In this document: piece after piece, positions 29,529-39,334 of the stretch
How positions within the stretch are numbered: position 1 is the first letter of the stretch
How the letters are laid out: each line of letters opens with the position of its first letter
DNA from: Novosphingobium sp. B1
GTDB lineage: Bacteria; Pseudomonadota; Alphaproteobacteria; Sphingomonadales; Sphingomonadaceae
Reading direction: 5' to 3'
Length of the DNA: 64,000 nucleotides
Assembly: GCF_900176395.1 (NCBI RefSeq)
Contig: NZ_FWXL01000007.1
Coordinates: forward strand, 62,001-126,000
Notes under the pieces: model-generated
The model's database searches: none
Told to the model about the DNA's origin: nothing
Seen by the model: the letters and a program-made list of their open reading frames with translations, nothing else
Position numbers and translations under genes: made by a program

Positions 29529-29729
29529 ATGCTGATGTCCCAATCCGGTCGCCTCGCGCGCCTGCACTATCTCCCCGGCACCTTCCGCCAGCTTTCCGGC
29601 GGCGATCACGTCGTGTGCGCGGTTTCGGGTGAAAAGATCCCGCTCGATGCCTTGCGCTATTGGTGCGCCGCGCGGCAGGAAGCCTATGCCACGGCCGAAA
29701 TCTCGACCCGTCGTCATCTTGAAAGCTGA
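29529..29729 (+). CDS. DUF2093 domain protein
   Basis: 66-residue protein matching the small alphaproteobacterial DUF2093 family: ARLHYLPGTFRQLSGGDHV and IPLDALRYWCAARQEAYA are its conserved blocks. No signal peptide or membrane segment; function unknown. Located between xseA and the M23 peptidase, overlapping the latter by 44 bases in another frame, consistent with a three-gene operon. Confidence 0.88.
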   Translation: MLMSQSGRLARLHYLPGTFRQLSGGDHVVCAVSGEKIPLDALRYWCAARQEAYATAEISTRRHLES

Positions 29730-30573
29730 GACACCCAGCCGCCGCGCATTTTTGAGCGGCGCGACGGCCGTATTGGCAGGGCTGGCCATCGGCAATACGC
29801 CGCTGCCTCCTGTCAGCATCCTGCCCGGTGGCCGCGCCATGCAGGGAGGCTGGCTGCGCGGCAGGGTTCAGCCCGGAACCACGTCACTCACGCTTGACGG
29901 CAGCCCCGTTCCTCTCGCTCCCGACGGAACGTTCCTGATCGCCTTCGATCGCGATGCCGGACCGTTGGCCAGGCTCAGCGTCACACGCGCGGGTTCAGCG
30001 CCGTTCGTCAGCGACCTGACCATCGCGCCGCGGGCGTGGCAGATCGAACACATCAACGTCGCCCGCAAGCCCGGCGGCGTCACCGACGAAGCCTACATGC
30101 GTCTGCGCAAGGCCGAACTCGCCCGGATCGCCAATGCCCGCTCTCGCAAGACTGCAGCGCAAGGCTGGCGCCAGGATTTCATCCGTCCGGCACCAGGCCG
30201 TTTTTCGGGGCGCTTCGGCTCGCAACGCGTCTATCGCGGGGAACCGGCCGCTTATCATTCGGGCCTCGATATCGCAGGCGGCGCTGGCACGACCTATGTC
30301 GCACCTGCCGATGGCGTAGTCATCCTTGCTGCAGGTGATGCGCCCTTCAGCCTCGAAGGGCGCTTGCTGATGCTGGATCACGGCAATGGTCTCAACAGCG
30401 CCTTCCTCCATGCTTCGGCCCTGCTCGTCAACGAAGGCGACGCTGTGCGCCAAGGCGATCCGCTGGGGCGAATCGGCAGCACCGGTCGGGCTACCGGACC
30501 GCACTTGCACTGGTCGATGAAGTGGTTCGATCGTCGCATCGACCCCCTCCTGCTGCTCGACGCCACCGCCTGA
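29686..30573 (+). CDS. M23-family metallopeptidase with Tat-type signal
   Basis: 295-residue exported zinc peptidase of the LytM/M23 type, probably acting on peptidoglycan. The N-terminus has a twin-arginine signal (SRRAFLSGATAVLAGLA). The C-terminal M23 domain shows the metal ligands in YHSGLDIAG (His and Asp) and GPHLHWSMKW. An intervening beta-rich domain of about 120 residues lies between. ATG 29686 has AGGA five bases upstream and avoids an extension that would read through DUF2093. Confidence 0.92.
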   Translation: MPRPKSRPVVILKAETPSRRAFLSGATAVLAGLAIGNTPLPPVSILPGGRAMQGGWLRGRVQPGTTSLTLDGSPVPLAPDGTFLIAFDRDAGPLARLSVTRAGSAPFVSDLTIAPRAWQIEHINVARKPGGVTDEAYMRLRKAELARIANARSRKTAAQGWRQDFIRPAPGRFSGRFGSQRVYRGEPAAYHSGLDIAGGAGTTYVAPADGVVILAAGDAPFSLEGRLLMLDHGNGLNSAFLHASALLVNEGDAVRQGDPLGRIGSTGRATGPHLHWSMKWFDRRIDPLLLLDATA

Positions 30574-30953
30574 CACCAACCAACAGCGCTTGCACAACGT
30601 GCCGCAGCCCGGCGCGGGCGATTGCGCGTTTCTGGTTACGCCTGAAATCTTCTTGCCCGCCAACGCGTATTTTCGCGAATATATCGACAGTCGGAAACAC
30701 TTCGAAACGGAAGGAAACTTTATAGAAATAGTATAGAAAAGTAATAGAATCTATTCTTATGTGGCAACAAAGTCACAATACTACTGCGAAAGATTTATCT
30801 GCCCTGAATTACACTTTCAAGAATTGGCCAATCTGATTCATCCCTCCGCCTACCGAGTACGGTCCACTATTCAGGAACCCCCTTCAGGTTCCCGACGGGT
30901 CAGAAAGAAAACGCGGGCAGCACTGCACTGCCCAACAAAGGGACTGAACAAAC
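30574..30953 (+). promoter_or_regulatory. Leader region of the first TonB-dependent receptor
   Basis: 380 bases without a gene. Bases 30690-30790 are markedly AT-rich against the surroundings, with near-repeats of TATAGAAA and TAATAGAA and the inverted repeat AGAAT-CT-ATTCT, a likely promoter and operator zone. Close to the gene are two hairpins: GAACC-CCCTTCA-GGTTC, and GGGCAG-N7-CTGCCC (30915-30933) just before the AAAGGG ribosome site. No cobalamin or other known riboswitch was recognised. Confidence 0.45.
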
Positions 30954-33932
30954 ATGAGAGCCAATTTCTCGTCGCTGCGCTCAGGCGCCGCACCGATCGC
31001 GCTAGGGCTGGCGCTGCTCGCTGCCCCTGCGCTCGCCCAGGAAGCACCGCAAGACGCCGCGCAGGCTGATGCCGAAGTCGTTCCCGGCGAAGCCATCGTC
31101 GTTACCGGTTCGCGCATCAACCGGCCCGATCTCGAACAGTCCAGCCCGGTCGCCGTCATCGGCGCTGAGGAAATCGCCCGTCGCGGCGCGGTTTCGGTCG
31201 AGCAGGTCCTGCGCCAGCTCCCGGGCACCACGGCCGGAATCACCCCGGGCGTTAACAACGGCGCGAACGGCATTGCCAGCTTCAACCTTCGCGGCCTCGG
31301 CACGAACCGCAACCTCGTCCTGCTGAACGGTCGCCGCGTCGTCCCCTCGACCCTCGGCAACGTGGTCGATCTCAACGTCATCCCGATTGCCCTGATCGAG
31401 CGCAGCGACGTTCTCACCGGCGGTGCTGTCACCAACTACGGTGCCGACGCCATCGCGGGTGTGGTCAACTTCGTCACCAAGCGTGATTTCACCGGCTTCG
31501 ACATCGCGGCCCAGTATGGCCTTGCCGAAGAGGGCGACGGCCAGAGCTTCCGGCTCGACCTCACCACGGGCGCCGAACTCGGCGGCGGTGCGGGCAACGT
31601 CGTGCTCGGCATCAGCTACACCAAGACCAAGCCGGTCATTCAGGGCGATCGTCCGATCGGCACCGTCTCGCGCGCATCCACCTGTTCCACGGCCCAGCTC
31701 GTGTCTGGTGCCTGCCCCGATAGCGTTCTGCAAGGCAACCCGCAGGGTTCGAACACGGCCGTTCCCGCCTCGCTGTTCTTCCCGCTGCCGGTCGCCGCAG
31801 TCGACCCGACCCGTTCGAGCGGCGCGCAGTTCGATCCGGCCACGGGCAGCATCGCTCCGGGCCTCAGCGACTACAACTTCAACCCGCTGAACTACTTCCA
31901 GACCCCGCTTGACCGCTGGAGCGTCTACGCAGGCGGACGATACGAAGTCGCCGACAACATCGAAGTCTACAGCGAAGCGATGTTCACGCGTTCGAAGATC
32001 GTGCAGAACCTCGCACCGACGGGGACCTTCACCGAGCAGTTCCAGCTGCCGCTGAACAACCAGTTCCTGACCCCCACCCAGCGTACGCAGCTCTGCTCGT
32101 TCGCAGGCATTGCAGATTGCGCCGGCGCCGTCGGTTCGGGTCGCGAAATCACCGCCATCGTGGCACGTCGCTTCGTCGAAACCGGCCCGCGCGTCGGCAC
32201 ATTCACCAGCAATCTGTTCCAGATCACCGCTGGTGCCCGCGGCAAGCTGACCGACACCCTGAACTGGGACATCTTCGGCCAGTACGGCGAATCCGAGCGT
32301 ATCCGCGTCGATACCGGCACTGCCCTGCGCAGCCGCGTCCAGCAGGCCCTGCGCGGCTGCCCGACCGGGTCGTCGACGGGTTGTACGCCGATCAACCTGT
32401 TCGGTGCCTCCGGTTCGATCACGCCGGAAATGCTGAACTTCGTCGGCGTGCCCACCACCCAGACGACCAAGACCGAACTGGCATCGGCCCAGGCGATCAT
32501 CTCGGGTGACCTCGGCTTCAGCAGCCCGTTCGCCGAAGTGCCGATCGGTATCGCGCTCGGTGCCGAATACCGTCGCTATGGCGGCAGCCAGCTGGGCGAT
32601 CTGCCCAACCAGCAGCCTGGTGAAATCCTCGGCTCGGGCGGCGCCTTCCTGACTGTCGATGGCGAGTACGATTCGAAGGAATTCTTCGCCGAAATCAACG
32701 CGCCGCTCGTCACCGACCGTCCGTTCTTCCACAACCTGACGCTTGAAGCCGGCATCCGTTATGCCGACTACTCGACCACCGGTGGCAACACCACGTGGAA
32801 GGTTGGCGGCAGCTGGGCGCCGATCCGCGACTTCAAGTTCCGTGGTGCCTACACGCGGGCCGTCCGCGCGCCGAACATCGGCGAGCTGTTCACGCCGCGC
32901 AACGTCATCCTGAACAACCTCGCGGTCGATCCCTGCCAGGGCAACGTGACGAATGCGACGACCCGCACGCTGTGCACCGCGCAGCTTCAGGCCGTGGGCC
33001 TGACCGCAGCGACGCTGGGCAACATCCCCGCGCCGATCGCCGGCCAGATCAACGTCACCACCACCGGCAACCCCAATCTCGATCCGGAGCGCGCCCGCAC
33101 GCTGACCCTTGGCGCCGTGTTCCAGCCCTCGTTCATTCCGGGCCTGAGCGCGACGTTCGACTGGTACCGCATCCGCGTGACCGGTGCGATCACCTCGCCG
33201 ACCGTCGGTGATATCCTCAACGGCTGCTTCGGCCAGAGCAACGCTGCCGATCCGCGCTGCCAGCTCATCCTGCGCAACCCGCTGACCGGCGGTCTGTCGG
33301 GCTCGCCGGCAACGACCGGGGGCGTGGTCCTGCTTTCGACCAACCAGGGCTTCCTGGAAACCGAAGGCTATGACTTCACCCTCACCTACGATCGCCAGTT
33401 CGGTGACGTCCGCATGGGCCTGGGCCTGACCGGAAACTACACCGACAAGAGCCGCTTCCAGTCGAACCCGAACTCGTTCATCCGCGAGTGCGCCGGCTAC
33501 TACAGCGTCTCGTGCGATCCGGTCCTTCCGGAGTGGACCTGGAACGCTCGCCTGACGGGTGCATACAAGGCTGTCGACGTCTCGCTGCTGTGGCGTCACA
33601 TCGGTGCGGTCGGCTACGAACCGCGTACCGGTGCCACGGCAACGACGCCGCCGGTCGCCGGCACTGTCGGCAGCTTCGGTTCGACCAACCCGGCCGTCAT
33701 CGTACCGAACTATCGCTCGATCAGCGCGTTCGATTACTTCGACCTCAATGTCGGGTTCGATGTCATGAAGACCATGCGCCTGTCGTTCCTGGTCGAGAAC
33801 CTGTTTGACAAGGCACCGCCGGAAGTCGGCAACACGATCGGATCGACTTCGTACAACAGCGGCAATACGTTCCCGTCGCTCTATGACGCGATCGGGCGCC
33901 GATTCACCGTGGCAGCACGCCTCAAGTTCTGA
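30954..33932 (+). CDS. TonB-dependent outer-membrane receptor
   Basis: 992-residue active transporter of the outer membrane. Signal peptide ending APALAQE; plug domain at about 45-165 (IVVTGSRINRPDLEQSSPVA, VEQVLRQLPG, NLVLLNGRRVVPS, VLTGGAVTNYGADAIAGVVN); then the 22-stranded barrel, ending in RRFTVAARLKF with the terminal Phe that marks barrel assembly. The long, Cys-containing loops (such as CSTAQLVSGACPDS) are typical of large sphingomonad receptors. The ligand is unknown. A strong terminator follows at once. Confidence 0.96.
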   Translation: MRANFSSLRSGAAPIALGLALLAAPALAQEAPQDAAQADAEVVPGEAIVVTGSRINRPDLEQSSPVAVIGAEEIARRGAVSVEQVLRQLPGTTAGITPGVNNGANGIASFNLRGLGTNRNLVLLNGRRVVPSTLGNVVDLNVIPIALIERSDVLTGGAVTNYGADAIAGVVNFVTKRDFTGFDIAAQYGLAEEGDGQSFRLDLTTGAELGGGAGNVVLGISYTKTKPVIQGDRPIGTVSRASTCSTAQLVSGACPDSVLQGNPQGSNTAVPASLFFPLPVAAVDPTRSSGAQFDPATGSIAPGLSDYNFNPLNYFQTPLDRWSVYAGGRYEVADNIEVYSEAMFTRSKIVQNLAPTGTFTEQFQLPLNNQFLTPTQRTQLCSFAGIADCAGAVGSGREITAIVARRFVETGPRVGTFTSNLFQITAGARGKLTDTLNWDIFGQYGESERIRVDTGTALRSRVQQALRGCPTGSSTGCTPINLFGASGSITPEMLNFVGVPTTQTTKTELASAQAIISGDLGFSSPFAEVPIGIALGAEYRRYGGSQLGDLPNQQPGEILGSGGAFLTVDGEYDSKEFFAEINAPLVTDRPFFHNLTLEAGIRYADYSTTGGNTTWKVGGSWAPIRDFKFRGAYTRAVRAPNIGELFTPRNVILNNLAVDPCQGNVTNATTRTLCTAQLQAVGLTAATLGNIPAPIAGQINVTTTGNPNLDPERARTLTLGAVFQPSFIPGLSATFDWYRIRVTGAITSPTVGDILNGCFGQSNAADPRCQLILRNPLTGGLSGSPATTGGVVLLSTNQGFLETEGYDFTLTYDRQFGDVRMGLGLTGNYTDKSRFQSNPNSFIRECAGYYSVSCDPVLPEWTWNARLTGAYKAVDVSLLWRHIGAVGYEPRTGATATTPPVAGTVGSFGSTNPAVIVPNYRSISAFDYFDLNVGFDVMKTMRLSFLVENLFDKAPPEVGNTIGSTSYNSGNTFPSLYDAIGRRFTVAARLKF

Positions 33933-33951
33933 GGTCTGGCCGATGATTGAA

Positions 33952-33989
33952 GGGGGGCGTGGCCTTCAAGGCCGCGCCCCCTCTTCTTT
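33952..33989 (+). terminator. Intrinsic terminator after the first receptor gene
   Basis: A long GC-rich stem formed by GGGGGCGTGGCCT (33953-33965) and AGGCCGCGCCCCC (33969-33981) with a three-base loop and a T-rich tail. Ends the receptor transcript 20 bases after the stop codon. Confidence 0.85.
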
Positions 33990-34418
33990 GGCATCTGCGC
34001 CGCCACGTGCTAACGGCGCGCTCAGCCGTCAGCGATGTGGTTGCAATCGCAACCCATTCCAGGCGTCGCGATGGCGCTTGTTTCAACGGAAACGGTCGCT
34101 TTTGAAATTAATGCAAAATGAACGGCGGCCGAGTGTAATTTCCGTGCACCACCCGTAACATGCGCAAATGCAGGCAATTGTCCCCTGTCCCAAAGGCTGT
34201 GTGGCAGTTTCGCTACACATGTTTCGAATTCATTTCCCTTGGGTGATTCCTGTTTTGCTGACTGTGTCCGATTAAGTCACACAGAACCATCTTACCCGAT
34301 TGCAGGGGGCTTTGGACTTTGCGCGCAAGCGGATTTTCCGGGTTAAGGCAATCGGGCAAGGGGTCCGGGTCAATCTCGATAGGGAGGTCCGGGCGTCAGG
34401 ACAAAAGGGACTGGACAC
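33990..34418 (+). promoter_or_regulatory. Leader region of the second receptor gene
   Basis: About 430 bases without a gene. It is less GC-rich at 34080-34130. Two interrupted palindromes, TGTGTGGC-N7-TACACA near 34200 and TGTGTCCGATTAAGTCACACA at 34264-34284, could be operators. The ribosome site AAGGGA lies 10 bases before the GTG. No riboswitch was recognised. Confidence 0.35.
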
Positions 34419-37400
34419 GTGAACATCAAAACCTTCTCTGCGCTCCGTGCGAGCGCCGCGCCTCTGGCGCTGGTCGTCGCCGGTTTCGCCGGCTCGGCCG
34501 CATTCGTCGCGCCTGCCATGGCGCAGGACTTTACCTACGCCACTGCAAGCGGCCAGATCGTTGGTGACGACGATGCCCCGCTCGCCGGTGCAACGGTCGA
34601 AATCAAGTCGAACGACCAGGGCTTCACCCGCACCACGACGACCGACGCTGCGGGCGGCTATCGCATCCCGACCCTGCCGCAGGGCACCTACACCTTCACC
34701 ATCACGGCTGACGGTTACAGCACCTTCACTGACCCGGCTGTGCGCATCACCCAGTCCGAAGGCGGCAACTCGTTCCGCCTGATCCGTGCCGGCTCGACGT
34801 CGGCCGACGGCTCGATCGTCGTCACCGGCCAGCGCATCCGCGTTTCCGACTTTGACCGCACCACCACCGGCCAGGTCATCTCGGTTGCCGACGTCGCCGC
34901 GCGCGTCCCTGTCGCTCGCGACCTGACCTCGGTCATCCTGCTCGCTCCCGGCACCAGCCAGGGTGACAGCGCATTCGGCAACCTTCCTGCCATCTCGGGC
35001 GGTTCGGTTTCGGAAAACACCTTCTTCATCAACGGCCTGAACGTCACCGACTTCCGCGAAGGTCTGGGTGCGGCAACCGTTCCGTTCGAATTCTACCAGA
35101 CGGTCGAAGTCAAGAACGGCGGCGTCCCTGCTGAATTCGGTCGCTTCACCGGTGGCTTCATCAACGCGATCACCAAGTCGGGTTCGAACCAGTTCCACGG
35201 CGGCGTCCTGTTCAACTGGCAGCCTGATTCGCTTTATGAGGACCGTCCGAACACCCTGGTTGACCGCAATGACCAGGACCGTCGCGAGCTGCAGCAGGCG
35301 ATCTTCAACCTGTCCGGCCCGATCATCAAGGACCGCCTGTTCTTCTACGCGTTCTACCAGACGAACTACAGCAAGGCTGGAGACACCCTGCTGACCGTCA
35401 ACCCGAACACCACGGCTGTCGATCCTGCAAATCCGGCAAACCGCATTCAGGTCCAGCCTTACAGCACTGGCCTGCGCCGTCTCGAAGACACCACCCGCAC
35501 GCCGTTCTACGGCGGCAAGGTCGACTTCCTGCCGTTCGATGGTCACCGCCTCGAGTTCACCTACTTCAACTCGACGAGCGTCACACTGCGCAATTCGTTC
35601 GCCGTGACCGACGTCAACGGTGGCGGCTACGACTCGCGGTTTGACCCCGACGGTCCCGTCCGCGCCGGCTACCAGAGCACGGCCCGTCTTCAGGATGGCG
35701 GCGAGAACTTCGTTGGTCGCTACACCGGCCAGCTGACCGATTTCCTCACCATCTCGGGCGCCTACGGCAAGAACAAGAACAGCCAGATCACCGGCTCGAC
35801 CCAGCCTGACTACCCGGGGATTTCCGACGTTTCCGGCAACTTCAGCCCGGCACTGTCGGGCAACGCGGTCAATGCGATCGAGACCAACCTCGATACGCGT
35901 GAATTCTACCGTGCCGACGCAGAGCTGTTCGTGAAGGCCTTCGGTGAACACCACTTCAAGGCCGGTTACGACCGTGAAAACCTGACGACCGACTCGACGA
36001 CCAGCTACACCGGCAACGTGTTCTACACCTACACGAACTCGGGTCCGACTGGCGACGTGTACGTGCGGACCCCGAACACCCTCTATGTAACGGGTCGTAC
36101 GTTCATCAACGGCGGCGTGTTCAAGTCGCGCAACGAGGCCTTCTACCTGCAGGACAGCTGGTCGCTGCTCGACAATCGCCTCTCGCTGAACCTCGGCGTG
36201 CGTAACGACCGCTTCGAGAACAAGAACGTCGCGGGCGAAACCTACTACAAGTCGGGTGACCAGTGGGCGCCGCGTCTCGCTTTCGCGTTCGACCCTACCG
36301 GCAGCAAGCGCACGAAGATCTATGGCTCCTACGGCCGTTACTTCCTGCCGATCGTTGCCAACACCAACATCCGCCTGGCCGGCGCCGAGCTCGATTACAC
36401 CCGCTACAATCTTGTGTCGGGCGTCAATCCTGATGGTACGCCGATCCTCGGCGCACCGGTGCTCGGCTTTGCCGATGCTGCCCCGTGCCCCGATAACAGC
36501 GTCCGCAACTGCGACATCATCTCCGACGGCGTGGCCACTCCCACGGAAGCCACCGTCTCGAAGAGCCTGAAGCCGCAGTCGGTTGACGAGTTCGTGCTGG
36601 GTGTTGAACAGCAGATCGGCAGCCGCATCCGTGTCGGCCTGTTCGGTCAGTATCGCAAGCTCAACGACTCGCTCGAAGACATCGCGATCGACGCTGCCGT
36701 CAACAAGTACTGCACGACCAACAAGCTCGATTGCACTACCGCATCGGGCAGCCCGATCTGGTCCGGCTTCCACCAGTATGTGCTGGCGAACCCCGGCCGT
36801 GATGCCTCGATCACCCTGTCGAACCCCGTCAACGGCGAAACCACGCTGCGCACGGTTAACTTCTCGGCGGCAGATCTGGGCTATCCGCGGGCTAAGCGCA
36901 CCTACAAGGCTGTCACCTTTACCTTCGACCGCGAGTTCGACGGCGTATGGAGCCTTTCGGGTTCGTACACCTGGTCGAAGTCGGAAGGTAACATCGAAGG
37001 CGGCATCCGCTCGGATAACGGCCAGACCGACTCGGGCCTGACCACCGCGTTCGACCAGCCGGGTCTCGTCAATGGTGCGTTCGGTTACCTGCCGAACGAT
37101 GCGCGTCACAAGTTCAAGATCTTCGGTTCCTACCAGATCGGTGAATGGCTGACGCTCGGTGCGCAGTTCCAGGCGATCTCGCCCCGCCGCTTCGGCTGCA
37201 TCGGGCGGGTGCCGGTTCGCGTGGACCCGTACGCAGGTGCCTATGGCGCTGCCGGCTTCTACTGCAACGTGGACTCCAGCGGTAATGTCATCACCAACCC
37301 GGCGTTCACCGGCTTCCAGAACAACGCCGCCGGCACGAGCCTCTCGCTCACCCCGCGTGGTTCGCGTCTGAAGTCCGACTGGACGACCTACACCAACCTG

Positions 37401-37601
37401 TCGGCGGTTTTGAAGGTCCCGACCGACGCGATCGATGCAAGCTTCCGCGTCGACGTGTTCAACGTGTTCAACCAGAAGGCCGTCACCGACCTTCGTGAAC
37501 TCGGCACGCAGGCCAACGGTCGTCCGCGCGGTGACTACGGCACCCCGCTGTCGTACCAGACCCCGCGTTACTTCCGCTTCCAGTTCGGCGTGAACTTCTG
37601 A
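34419..37601 (+). CDS. TonB-dependent receptor with carboxypeptidase-regulatory-like domain (Oar-like)
   Basis: 1060-residue outer-membrane protein. Signal peptide ending VAPAMAQD; a CarboxypepD_reg-like beta-sandwich at about 40-120 (GQIVGDDDAPLAGATVEI, GGYRIPTLPQGTYTFTI); plug domain at about 125-250 (IVVTGQRIRVSD, TFFINGLNVTDF, PAEFGRFTGGFINAITKSG); then the barrel, ending RYFRFQFGVNF. This order matches Oar/OmpA-related receptors rather than SusC. GTG start with AAGGGA upstream. Ligand unknown. The next gene encodes a sulfotransferase. Confidence 0.95.
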   Translation: MNIKTFSALRASAAPLALVVAGFAGSAAFVAPAMAQDFTYATASGQIVGDDDAPLAGATVEIKSNDQGFTRTTTTDAAGGYRIPTLPQGTYTFTITADGYSTFTDPAVRITQSEGGNSFRLIRAGSTSADGSIVVTGQRIRVSDFDRTTTGQVISVADVAARVPVARDLTSVILLAPGTSQGDSAFGNLPAISGGSVSENTFFINGLNVTDFREGLGAATVPFEFYQTVEVKNGGVPAEFGRFTGGFINAITKSGSNQFHGGVLFNWQPDSLYEDRPNTLVDRNDQDRRELQQAIFNLSGPIIKDRLFFYAFYQTNYSKAGDTLLTVNPNTTAVDPANPANRIQVQPYSTGLRRLEDTTRTPFYGGKVDFLPFDGHRLEFTYFNSTSVTLRNSFAVTDVNGGGYDSRFDPDGPVRAGYQSTARLQDGGENFVGRYTGQLTDFLTISGAYGKNKNSQITGSTQPDYPGISDVSGNFSPALSGNAVNAIETNLDTREFYRADAELFVKAFGEHHFKAGYDRENLTTDSTTSYTGNVFYTYTNSGPTGDVYVRTPNTLYVTGRTFINGGVFKSRNEAFYLQDSWSLLDNRLSLNLGVRNDRFENKNVAGETYYKSGDQWAPRLAFAFDPTGSKRTKIYGSYGRYFLPIVANTNIRLAGAELDYTRYNLVSGVNPDGTPILGAPVLGFADAAPCPDNSVRNCDIISDGVATPTEATVSKSLKPQSVDEFVLGVEQQIGSRIRVGLFGQYRKLNDSLEDIAIDAAVNKYCTTNKLDCTTASGSPIWSGFHQYVLANPGRDASITLSNPVNGETTLRTVNFSAADLGYPRAKRTYKAVTFTFDREFDGVWSLSGSYTWSKSEGNIEGGIRSDNGQTDSGLTTAFDQPGLVNGAFGYLPNDARHKFKIFGSYQIGEWLTLGAQFQAISPRRFGCIGRVPVRVDPYAGAYGAAGFYCNVDSSGNVITNPAFTGFQNNAAGTSLSLTPRGSRLKSDWTTYTNLSAVLKVPTDAIDASFRVDVFNVFNQKAVTDLRELGTQANGRPRGDYGTPLSYQTPRYFRFQFGVNF

Positions 37602-37630
37602 TCTGAAGCAAAGTCCAATGCACAATCGGG

Positions 37631-37660
37631 AGGGGCAGCTTCGGCTGCCCCTCTTTTTTT
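37631..37660 (+). terminator. Intrinsic terminator after the second receptor gene
   Basis: Perfect 9-bp stem AGGGGCAGC / GCTGCCCCT with a TTCG tetraloop, followed by C and seven T. Separates the receptor from the sulfotransferase gene, which therefore needs its own promoter. Confidence 0.95.
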
Positions 37661-37688
37661 GTGAGCCCCCATCGTCTAGCCCATTTGA

Positions 37689-39167
37689 ATGACAGCCACC
37701 GCCATGACCGAAGCCGAAGCCGTCCAGCAGTTGCGCCGTTTCGTGGCCGCGCTCGAAGCCAATGATCGGCGGACCGCCAATGCCGCAGCCTTTGCACTGA
37801 TTCAGGGCAAGCCACCGCTGGGGGAACGCTGGCAATCGATCGCTCGTGTCATGCAGACCAACGGCGAACTCAACGCTGCCAACCACGCCATGCAGGCTTG
37901 GGTAGAGCATCGCGGCGGAGCACCCGATGCAGCGTTTCAGCAGGCAGCGATGCTTGCGCAAACGGGCCATCTCGAAGCAGCCGCTGCGGTCATGCAGCGT
38001 GTGCCCGCCGATGTGCCTGACCGTGCCGGCAACCGCTATATCTGCGGCACTATCGCCGTGAACCTAGGCCGCGCGGACGAGGCTGAAGGCAATCTCCTCG
38101 CAGCCCTTAAGGCCAACCCCCGCCTCGGCCAGGCGATGCTCGCGCTTGCTGCTGCCCGCAAGCGTCTGGCCGGTGATCCTGTCGGCGATCGCATCCTTGC
38201 TGCCGCGCCGCTGATGCGGGTCGCTCCCAAGATTGAGCAGGCGCATTACCATTACGCCGCCGGACGCGTTCACTTCGACCGACGCGAGCCTGCCGATGCC
38301 TTTCGTAATTTCGCCGCAGGTGCTGCCATCGCCCGCAAGATCCGCGGCTTCGAACCTTCTGCCGATCGCCGTGAGGCCGAGGAATGCCGCGCAGGGTACG
38401 ATCGCAGCGTCGTCGCCGACTTCAACGCACAAGTCAGCGTCGATACGAGCCAGCCGATCTTCGTCACCGGGTTGCCGCGCTCGGGCACGACATTGGTCGA
38501 ACAGATCCTCGTCAGTCACTCGGCCGTCAGCGGCGGCGAGGAACTTGGCCGCATGGCGATCCTGCAGCGCGATCTCGGCGGTCTGTCGGCCAGCCATCTC
38601 GCAAACTGGCTGTCGCGAGGCGGACGGGCAGACGACCTCGCCCAAACCTATGTCCACCTCGGCCAGGAGCGGTTCGGCAAGACCGGACGCTTCGTCGACA
38701 AGGCCATCGGCACCAGCCGCCATGTCGGGCTGATCGCCGCCCTCCTGCCACAAGCCCCGATCATCTGGCTCCGCCGCGATCCGGTGGACTGCGCATGGTC
38801 CGCCTTCCGCACCTATTTCATCAGCGGACTCGATTGGTCATGGAAGCTGGAGGACATTGCCGATCACTTCGCCCTTGAGGACGCATTGTTCGAGCACTGG
38901 TCGCAAATGTTCCCCGATCGCATCCTGCCGGTCGATTACCAGCAGCTCGTGCAATCTCCGGACACCGAGATCCCGCGCATCCTTGCCCACTGCGGCCTCG
39001 CGCCCGAACAGCAGGTGTTCCGCCCGCACGAGACGAAGCGCGTTGTCTCGACCGCAAGTGTGATGCAGGTACGCGAGCCGATCAACACCGGCGCGATCGG
39101 CGCGGCAGACCCATACCGAGAATATCTCACGCCATTCATCGAGCGGTACGGGGCGCTTTCGCGCTAG
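37689..39167 (+). CDS. TPR-sulfotransferase fusion protein
   Basis: 492-residue cytoplasmic protein. Residues 1-220 are alanine-rich helical repeats of TPR type (AAMLAQTGHLEAAAAVMQRV, NLGRADEAEGNLLAALKANP). Residues 255-490 form a PAPS-dependent sulfotransferase with the 5'-phosphosulfate loop FVTGLPRSGTTLVEQIL and the downstream FVDKAIGTSRHVG and IIWLRRDPVDCAWSAF segments. Acceptor unknown; sphingomonads often carry such genes near TonB receptors. No ribosome site precedes ATG 37689, only 28 bases after a terminator, so the mRNA may be leaderless; ATG 37704 is an alternative. Confidence 0.9.
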   Translation: MTATAMTEAEAVQQLRRFVAALEANDRRTANAAAFALIQGKPPLGERWQSIARVMQTNGELNAANHAMQAWVEHRGGAPDAAFQQAAMLAQTGHLEAAAAVMQRVPADVPDRAGNRYICGTIAVNLGRADEAEGNLLAALKANPRLGQAMLALAAARKRLAGDPVGDRILAAAPLMRVAPKIEQAHYHYAAGRVHFDRREPADAFRNFAAGAAIARKIRGFEPSADRREAEECRAGYDRSVVADFNAQVSVDTSQPIFVTGLPRSGTTLVEQILVSHSAVSGGEELGRMAILQRDLGGLSASHLANWLSRGGRADDLAQTYVHLGQERFGKTGRFVDKAIGTSRHVGLIAALLPQAPIIWLRRDPVDCAWSAFRTYFISGLDWSWKLEDIADHFALEDALFEHWSQMFPDRILPVDYQQLVQSPDTEIPRILAHCGLAPEQQVFRPHETKRVVSTASVMQVREPINTGAIGAADPYREYLTPFIERYGALSR

Positions 39168-39334
39168 GAAATAAAACGTGTCAGACCCTCGACGACGGTC
39201 TGTTCACGCCCTGCCGTCGCTCTGGGAAGGGAAGCCGCATAAAGACGCGCGCGCAACAAGGCAAGGCTTCAAGCGATAGCTGAAGTGCGCAGTGGTCGTC
39301 GATGGCCAGCGATAAGCCCGCTGGCGGCTCTTGT

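Noticed and set aside
30574..30953. Cobalamin or other riboswitch before the TonB receptor
   Set aside because: No recognisable conserved core; only simple hairpins are seen.
31002..33599. 865-codon open frame antisense to the first TonB receptor
   Set aside because: Same reasoning: a shadow of a well-supported receptor, with no ribosome site.
34272..37970. 1232-codon open frame antisense to the Oar-like receptor
   Set aside because: The plus strand encodes a clear receptor with signal peptide, plug and barrel. In GC-rich genes the opposite strand rarely meets stops. The antisense product matches no family and has shadow-type composition.
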